From NCBI GenBank assembly GCA_002325245.1, contig DCRR01000001.1:23813-87812 (forward strand): a stretch of DNA of 64,000 nucleotides, given 5' to 3'. The DNA is from Microbacteriaceae bacterium UBA1487 (GTDB taxonomy: Bacteria > Actinomycetota > Actinomycetes > Actinomycetales > Microbacteriaceae). Each line of letters begins with the position of its first letter. The stretch's first letter is position 1. Both the position numbers and the translations under genes were made by a program. The notes beneath the pieces are model-generated. The model was not told the origin of the DNA and searched no databases. It was given only the letters and a program-made list of their open reading frames with translations. Below, in pieces: positions 58,689-64,000 of the stretch.

Positions 58689-60160
58689 CGCTGCTGCTGC
58701 GCCGTGCCCGCCTCGTCGGCGCCGGGGATGAGCTCGTCGACGTGCTCGTGCGGGAGGGGCGCGTCGCGGCCCTCGCCCCGCGGGTGGAGGCCGATGCCGC
58801 GACCGAGGTGATCGATCTCGACGGGCGCTTCGTGCATCCGGGGCTCTGGGACGGCCACGTGCACTCCGGCCAGGTCTCGATGGCGGCGCGGCGGCTCGAC
58901 GTCAGCGGAGCGGACTCGGCGGCGGAGGTGGTGGCGCTCGTGCGGGCCCGTCTCGACGTCGCTCCGCCGGCGCCGGGCGACGTGCTGCTCGGCTTCGGGT
59001 TCCGCGACGGGCTCTGGCCCGAGGAGCCGCAGCCCGAGGATCTCGAACTGGGCGAGCATGCCGTCTCGCTGGTGAGCGGCGACGTGCACACGGTGTGGAG
59101 CAACCGGGCGGCGCTCGCCACCATCGACCGGGGCCCGGACGACTGGTGGCTGCGCGAGCAGGACGCCTTCGACGCCAACATCGCCTTCTCGGTGGTGCCG
59201 GAGGCGGTGCTCGACCGCTGGGCGATCGAGGACGCCGGCGCGTGGGCGCGACGCGGCATCGTCGGCATCCACGATCTCGAGATGGAGGATGCCCCCGGAG
59301 CCTGGGCGCGGCGGGTCGCCGCCGGGTTCGGCGGGCTGCGCGTGCGCGCGGGGGTCTACCCGGCGGGGCTCGACGCGGCCGTCGGCGTGCGCACCGGGGT
59401 CGCGATCGAGGGCACGCGCGGTCTGGTCGAGGGCGGCAGCTTCAAGCTGTTCACCGACGGCTCGCTCAACACCCGCACCGCCTGGTGCGCCGAGCCCTAC
59501 CCTGACCTCGAGGGCGCCGAGGCGTTCGGGCTGGCCACCTACGAGCTCGACGAACTGGTGGCGCTCGCTCGCGAGGGGCTCGCGCAGGGACTGGTGCCGA
59601 CGATCCACGCGATCGGCGACCGCGCCGTCACGATGGCGCTCGACGTGTTCGCGGCGCTCGGTCCGCTGCCCGGCGGGGCGCGCGGACGGCTCGAGCACGC
59701 GCAGCTGGTCGCCGCCCGCGATCTGCCGCGCTTCGCGGAGCTCGGGGTGGTGGCGAGCGTGCAGCCCGCGCACGCCCTCGACGACCGCGACGTCGCCGAC
59801 CACTTCTGGGCGGGCCGCACCGACCGCGCGTTCCCGCTGCGGGCGCTGCTCGACGCCGGAGCCGAGCTCGCGCTCGGCTCGGATGCGCCGGTCGCCGCCC
59901 TCGACCCGTGGCGGACGATCTCGGCAGCGGTATCGCGCACCCGCGACGGGCTCGCACCCTGGCACCCGGAGCAGCGCATCACGACGGCCGAGGCGCTTGC
60001 CGTCTCCGTCGGCGGCGGGCCGGCGCGCGTGGAGGTCGGGGGAGTCGCCGACCTGATCGTGCTGGAGGCCGACCCGCTCACCGCATCCGGCGAGCAGCTG
60101 GCCTCGATGCCGGTCGTCGGTACCCTGCTCGGCGGCGACTGGACCCATCGCGCCCTCTGA
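58685..60160 (+). CDS. amidohydrolase (YtcJ-type)
   Basis: 491 residues, TIM-barrel metal hydrolase. Metal motif as WDGHVHSGQV near residue 60, then KLFTDGSLNTRTAW, HAIGDRAVTMALDVF, RLEHAQLV and GSDAPVAALDPW, the usual order in this group. A C-terminal beta-sandwich carries the final GVADLIVLEADPL. Substrate unknown. Last gene of the rpiB-nei-paiB operon; followed by a terminator. Confidence 0.9.
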   Translation: MTLLLRRARLVGAGDELVDVLVREGRVAALAPRVEADAATEVIDLDGRFVHPGLWDGHVHSGQVSMAARRLDVSGADSAAEVVALVRARLDVAPPAPGDVLLGFGFRDGLWPEEPQPEDLELGEHAVSLVSGDVHTVWSNRAALATIDRGPDDWWLREQDAFDANIAFSVVPEAVLDRWAIEDAGAWARRGIVGIHDLEMEDAPGAWARRVAAGFGGLRVRAGVYPAGLDAAVGVRTGVAIEGTRGLVEGGSFKLFTDGSLNTRTAWCAEPYPDLEGAEAFGLATYELDELVALAREGLAQGLVPTIHAIGDRAVTMALDVFAALGPLPGGARGRLEHAQLVAARDLPRFAELGVVASVQPAHALDDRDVADHFWAGRTDRAFPLRALLDAGAELALGSDAPVAALDPWRTISAAVSRTRDGLAPWHPEQRITTAEALAVSVGGGPARVEVGGVADLIVLEADPLTASGEQLASMPVVGTLLGGDWTHRAL

Positions 60161-60183
60161 CCACCGGCACGGTGCCGCGACGA

Positions 60184-60217
60184 CGAAGGCCGCACCCCGA
60201 GTGGGGCGCGGCCTTCG
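60184..60217 (+). terminator. hairpin terminator between the amidohydrolase and dps
   Basis: CGAAGGCCGC pairs with GCGGCCTTCG, extended by CCCC/GGGG around a GAGT loop. Serves the rightward operon and possibly the convergent dps gene. Confidence 0.75.
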
Positions 60218-60229
60218 TGCGGGCGGGTG

Positions 60230-60718
60230 CTACTTGGTCGCGAGGTGCGCGAAGAGGAACCAGCGGTCCTTCTCGAGCCCGCGGGCGATCTCGATCGCCA
60301 CATCCTGGCTGACCAGGTCGAGCTCGTCGAGCTCGTCGATCGCGGTGCGCACGGTCTTCAGCGTCGCGTCGATCGCGGCAATCACCTCGGCGATCGTCGC
60401 GTCCGCCTGCTGGAATCCGGCGCTCAGCTTCGGAGTGGTGGTCTTCGAGCCGACCGTCTGAACGCGCGCGTCCAGCGGCAGGCCGAGTGCGACGACACGC
60501 TCGGCGGCGTTGTCGGCGTACTCCTGCGCGTGCGCGACGACCACGTCGAGCAGCTCGTGCACGGCCTGGAAGTTGGCGCCGCGCACATGCCAGTGCGCCT
60601 GCTTGCCGTCGATGGCGAGAGCCTGCAGATCGACGACGATCGGAGCGAGGAACTGGGCGACGCCCGACGACACGTCGGGGTCGATGGAACTTTCGGGGAC
60701 TGCCTTCACGTCTGTCAT
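60230..60718 (-). CDS. dps: Dps-type DNA-binding ferritin-like protein
   Basis: 162 residues from ATG 60718 behind AAGGAGCG. Four-helix ferritin fold. The inter-subunit ferroxidase site is seen in KQAHWHVRGANFQAVHELLD (His, His, Asp) and the second helix. A short N-terminal tail of about 17 residues precedes helix 1. Protects DNA by binding it and by oxidising Fe2+ with peroxide. A 14-bp palindrome lies in its promoter. Confidence 0.93.
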   Translation of the reverse strand: MTDVKAVPESSIDPDVSSGVAQFLAPIVVDLQALAIDGKQAHWHVRGANFQAVHELLDVVVAHAQEYADNAAERVVALGLPLDARVQTVGSKTTTPKLSAGFQQADATIAEVIAAIDATLKTVRTAIDELDELDLVSQDVAIEIARGLEKDRWFLFAHLATK

Positions 60719-60749
60719 GTTCGCTCCTTGTGGGTTGACGACAGATACA

Positions 60750-60777
60750 ACGCTAGCCACCGCGGAAGATTCCGCAA
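60750..60777 (-). promoter_or_regulatory. dps promoter with 14-bp palindrome in the spacer
   Basis: On the minus strand -35 TTGCGG (60772-60777), 16-base spacer, -10 TAGCGT (60750-60755). The spacer contains the perfect inverted repeat GCGGAA-GA-TTCCGC (60762-60775, plus-strand reading), a possible operator. Confidence 0.5.
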
Positions 60778-60794
60778 CGAAGGCAAGGCAGTCC

Positions 60795-63700
60795 TCAGCG
60801 GAGTTGCCGCACACTCCGAGCAATCGTCCGGACATTGTTCAGGCGCTGCTCGTAGCGGATCGCGGCGGCGATGAGCAGCGCACCCGCGATCCCGACCCAC
60901 ACCCACCACGGCACCGCGTTGTAGACGAGGGTGAGCTGGTTCCAGAACTGGGTGACCAGGTGCCACAGCAGCACGACGCCGCCGATCACGAACGGCGCCT
61001 GGAGCTTCGCGAACAGGCCGATGGCCAGCACGGCGAAGGAGACCACGCCGATGCCGATCACGCGCCACAGCGGGTCCTCGTCGTAGGCGGCGAGCAGCGA
61101 GGGGACGAGCAGCACCGCCAGCCCCGCTCCGAGCTGCGGCCAGCTTCGGGACTCGGGTCGGCGGTGCAGAGCGATCGACCCGCGGATGAGCACGGCCGCC
61201 GCGAGCGGAACGGTCACCCATTCGAGCGGATCTGCGACATCCGTCGTGATGAGGACGAGGCCGCCCAGCGCGCCGAGCCCGAACGCGGACCACGAGAACG
61301 CCCGAGCGCCGTGCGCGGGCGGCACGAGGAAAACGAGCAGCGAGATCGCGGCGAGCGCTGCCACCGAGGCGAGAGCGATCGGGTCGAGGACGGCTGGGGA
61401 GCTGCCGATCGCCCCCGCGAGCAGGGCGACGACGGTCGCCGTGCCGACGAGGTAGCCGACGAACCGATCGGCGTGGGTGCCGATGCGCGACGAGTCGGCG
61501 CCGGAGACGGCGCCGAGTGCGAGCGCGGCGAGCGCAGCCAGCGCGACGACGAGCGTGCGCGCGGGCGACGCGTCGGTGGTGACGATCGCCGACGGCACCA
61601 GCGCCAGCAGCAGCGCGGCGGCGATCAGATACGCGACGCTCGGCGGGGCGACGGCGGCGTCGCGCCGCGGTGCGCGCCAGTGGATCAGGGCGGCGACCAG
61701 CAGGACCGTCCCCGCGACCGGCAGCGTGTACGGCTCGACCTGCATGGTGTCGCTCTGCCACAGCCGCGACCACAGCGCCGCGGCGCCGAGGGCCAGGGCG
61801 ACCCAGCCGAGGTGCCTCCGCGGGGAGCGCGACTCGAACAGCCCGTCGGGCGAGATCGCGACAACCAGCGCGATGACGGCGGCGGGAAGCAGCACGATCC
61901 ACGGGTCGACGCGCGGATCGGCGATCGGCGTCACCAGGGCCACGACCGCGATCGCGCCCGCACCGAGGTCGGATGCGAGCCGGAGCCGGCCGTGCCCCGC
62001 GATCGCGAACGCGAGCCCGGCGATCACCGCGGCGAGCAGCGCGAATTCGACGCTCAGCGCGATGGCGCCCTCCGGAATGCGCGCGGCGGCGGCGAGCGGC
62101 CAGACGATCGCCGCCGCGATCCCGGGCAGCAGCAGTGCGGCGACGAAGCGCTCGGAGGCGAAGCGCGCGGTCCCGCGACGCGAGACCCAGACGATCAGTC
62201 CGGTCAGCATCACGGCGCCCGCGACCGCCATCAGGCGCAGCCCGTTCGCATACTCGCGGCCCACGCCGCCGACGCCGGTGGTGACCATCATCGCGGCCAG
62301 GCCGGTGCCGGTGGCGACCCAGAACATGGCGCGCCGTTCGAGGGTGCCCAGGATGCGATCCGGAAGCGTGGCGCACAGCACGACGGCGAGCGCGGCGACC
62401 GCGGCGACCGCGGCGGCCGTGGCCGTGTCGAGCACCGGGGCGGCGCGGAAGTCGCCGAACTCGCGCACGAGCGCCCCGGCGAGCACCGCGCCGATCGCCA
62501 GCATCGCGGCATCGGGGAGGATGCGCACGTCGCCTCGAATCAGCCCGCGGCCGACCGCGAGGGCGACCATCGCGAGCAGGCTGCTGGTGATCCACGCCTC
62601 CGGTGTCGTCCACGAGGCGAGGTAGGCGAGGGTCGCGCCGACGATCGCACCGCCCGCCAGCGAGATGCGGGCGCGCTCCGGATGCCCGCGGCGCACGACG
62701 AGAACAACGATCGATACCCCGGCGATCAGCCACCACAGCAGCAGCACCAGGCCATGAATCAGGGCGAGCGGGGCGGCCAGGGCGGCGACCACGAGTGCGC
62801 CCGCGACGAGTGCGGCCCGGCGCCGGACGAGCACCCGGTCGATCAGCCACACCCCCGCGGCGAGCGCGACGACGCCAGCCAGACCCAGGATGCTGGCGAC
62901 GGACTCGCTCTCGATCGCATCCGCACGCGTGCCGAGGGCGACACCCTCGCGGCCGAGGAGGGCGAACTGGGTGCCGGCGGCGAAGGCCGCGATCGTGAAC
63001 GCGACGAGGGCGGCGAAGCTGCCGAGCCCGATCGCCACGAACATTCCCGCGGCGGCGACGCCGCGGCGTCCCGCGCGCACCCGGCGCAGAATCAGGTCGC
63101 CGGCGATCGCGAGCGCGGCGGCGACCAGCAGCGGACCCGAGAAGGCGAGGTCGAGGTTGTCGTCACGCGCCGCGGCGTTGAGCGGGGCGACGATCAGCAC
63201 CGCGACGGCGCCACCCACCGCGACGCCCGCCAGAACGCGCGTCGCCGGGCGCGCACCCCGCACGCTCAGCGCGGAGGCGGCGAGGGCCCCGAGGACGAGT
63301 GCGACCCCGGCGAGCGCGAGCGCGCCGACGAACTCGCGACCGGGTTCGTCGACCGCGACGAATCCGCCCGCGATCGCCGCGATGAGCCCGAGCAGCAGCG
63401 CGCCGATCATCATCAGGATGCGTTCGGCGATCCCGGCGCGGCCGCGCTGGCGCTCATCGCTCGGGATGAGCAGTCGGTGGGTGAGGGCCGTGAGGATTCC
63501 GGCCACGGCGGCACTGTAGCCGCGGAGGGCGTCGTCGTCGAGCGGCAGGATCTCGGTCGTCACCCCGAGACCGAAGACGAACACCGCCGGCGCCACGAGT
63601 GCGTGCCCGGCGATCGACGGCACGCGCAGCAGGGCGACGCGGCTCCACACGATGAAGAACGCCGCACACAGGGCGAGCGCAGACCCCCAGTACAGCGCCT

Positions 63701-64000
63701 CATCGCTCGCGGCGACGCCGAAGAAGTCGTTCTCGCGGATCGCCCAGGCGTCCAGCACCACGAGCAGCGCGCCGAGAGCGGCGATGCCCTCGGCGGTGCT
63801 GGTGAGACCGCGTCGGCGCAGCGTCGAGGCGACGATGATCGCGGCGACGGTGACGGCTCCCACGATGAGGGAGCGCGCGACGACCCCGTAGTTGATGAAG
63901 GCGTAGACGAGCCCGAACACCGCGAAGGTCGACAGCAGCGAGACGCCGATGACGACAAGCGTGATCTGCACGCTCGAGCGGCGCGGCCGTGCCGGGGCGG
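60795..64000 (-). CDS. SCO7613-type multi-spanning membrane protein, 5' end outside the window
   Basis: At least 1068 residues, about 30 or more hydrophobic segments in a nearly continuous series, with few soluble loops. The segment after PRRSSVQITLVVIGVSLLSTFAVFGLVYAFINYGVVAR resembles the start of the membrane part of SCO7613 C-terminal domain proteins of actinobacteria, which usually have a soluble or zinc-ribbon region before it. The frame is open through base 64000 (residues before GTG 63971 read as PRPRRSS), so the true start lies beyond. Function unknown; ends near dps. Confidence 0.8.
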   Translation of the reverse strand, partial: APARPRRSSVQITLVVIGVSLLSTFAVFGLVYAFINYGVVARSLIVGAVTVAAIIVASTLRRRGLTSTAEGIAALGALLVVLDAWAIRENDFFGVAASDEALYWGSALALCAAFFIVWSRVALLRVPSIAGHALVAPAVFVFGLGVTTEILPLDDDALRGYSAAVAGILTALTHRLLIPSDERQRGRAGIAERILMMIGALLLGLIAAIAGGFVAVDEPGREFVGALALAGVALVLGALAASALSVRGARPATRVLAGVAVGGAVAVLIVAPLNAAARDDNLDLAFSGPLLVAAALAIAGDLILRRVRAGRRGVAAAGMFVAIGLGSFAALVAFTIAAFAAGTQFALLGREGVALGTRADAIESESVASILGLAGVVALAAGVWLIDRVLVRRRAALVAGALVVAALAAPLALIHGLVLLLWWLIAGVSIVVLVVRRGHPERARISLAGGAIVGATLAYLASWTTPEAWITSSLLAMVALAVGRGLIRGDVRILPDAAMLAIGAVLAGALVREFGDFRAAPVLDTATAAAVAAVAALAVVLCATLPDRILGTLERRAMFWVATGTGLAAMMVTTGVGGVGREYANGLRLMAVAGAVMLTGLIVWVSRRGTARFASERFVAALLLPGIAAAIVWPLAAAARIPEGAIALSVEFALLAAVIAGLAFAIAGHGRLRLASDLGAGAIAVVALVTPIADPRVDPWIVLLPAAVIALVVAISPDGLFESRSPRRHLGWVALALGAAALWSRLWQSDTMQVEPYTLPVAGTVLLVAALIHWRAPRRDAAVAPPSVAYLIAAALLLALVPSAIVTTDASPARTLVVALAALAALALGAVSGADSSRIGTHADRFVGYLVGTATVVALLAGAIGSSPAVLDPIALASVAALAAISLLVFLVPPAHGARAFSWSAFGLGALGGLVLITTDVADPLEWVTVPLAAAVLIRGSIALHRRPESRSWPQLGAGLAVLLVPSLLAAYDEDPLWRVIGIGVVSFAVLAIGLFAKLQAPFVIGGVVLLWHLVTQFWNQLTLVYNAVPWWVWVGIAGALLIAAAIRYEQRLNNVRTIARSVRQLR

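Noticed and set aside
58643..60148. 501-residue open frame on the minus strand
   Set aside because: Antisense to the amidohydrolase; low-complexity shadow.

Overview
The window is about 64 kb of very GC-rich chromosomal DNA. It is densely packed with short intergenic gaps and many 4-bp start/stop overlaps. The protein content (Oligoribonuclease, ClpS-DUF2017-metallopeptidase cluster, EttA, GlbO-type truncated haemoglobin, M. tuberculosis-type RpiB, SCO7613-type membrane protein, DUF6993 lipoprotein) and the codon bias point to an actinobacterium, most likely a member of the Microbacteriaceae such as Microbacterium. No plasmid, phage or IS gene and no CRISPR array was seen. A recurrent signal supports the actinobacterial assignment: at least 15 genes have a TANNNT -10 box followed by exactly six bases and then ATG or GTG, the layout of leaderless transcripts.

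Layout, left part. 1-3.6 kb is a sulfated-substrate cassette: the end of a Gfo/Idh/MocA oxidoreductase, a Cys-type sulfatase, a TauE/SafE exporter and the formylglycine-generating enzyme that matures the sulfatase. 3.7-7.3 kb holds an ECF sigma factor with a co-transcribed membrane protein, then a response regulator/histidine kinase pair. 7.3-10.5 kb has a NYN/OST-HTH protein and a NERD-UvrD helicase. 10.7-17.9 kb has a KhtTU-like cation/proton antiporter pair, an FBP-domain protein, a VOC protein with an MFS exporter, a methyltransferase and small proteins. 18-20.6 kb has an M23 peptidase, a GNAT and a GT2 glycosyltransferase. 20.6-23.7 kb is a TPP-riboswitch-controlled YkoEDC thiamine/HMP-type ECF transporter, followed by two paralogous P-loop kinases.

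Middle part. 24.8-26.7 kb carries DUF metallopeptidase, DUF2017, clpS, tRNA-His and orn. 26.7-31 kb has an SGNH hydrolase, a BP74-like lipoprotein, a thioredoxin-like protein, a serine beta-lactamase-like hydrolase and an AMP-dependent synthetase. 31-32.7 kb encodes a secreted beta-helix surface protein with a sortase-like tail. A tRNA-Arg follows, with a perfect 33-bp duplication of its 3' end 81 bp away. 33-40 kb holds a DMT exporter with an aldo/keto reductase, msrA, ssb, small membrane proteins and lipoproteins, and ettA.

Right part. 40.4-43.6 kb is a glycine betaine/proline-type ABC transporter operon read leftward, with a striking 21-bp palindrome upstream. 43.9-50.3 kb has two thioesterases, conserved hypotheticals, an FAD dehydrogenase, a DUF2171-like protein, and an mscS-globin operon. 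50.3-52.6 kb is a sulfur/persulfide operon (CoA-disulfide reductase-rhodanese fusion, rhodanese, CstR-like repressor) whose promoter contains a perfect operator palindrome. Then come pepN, a conserved hypothetical, and a five-gene rightward operon (membrane protein, rpiB, DNA glycosylase, paiB-like, amidohydrolase). The window ends with dps and an over-1000-residue multi-spanning membrane protein that runs off the end.

All functions are inferred from reading the sequence; no database search was run.
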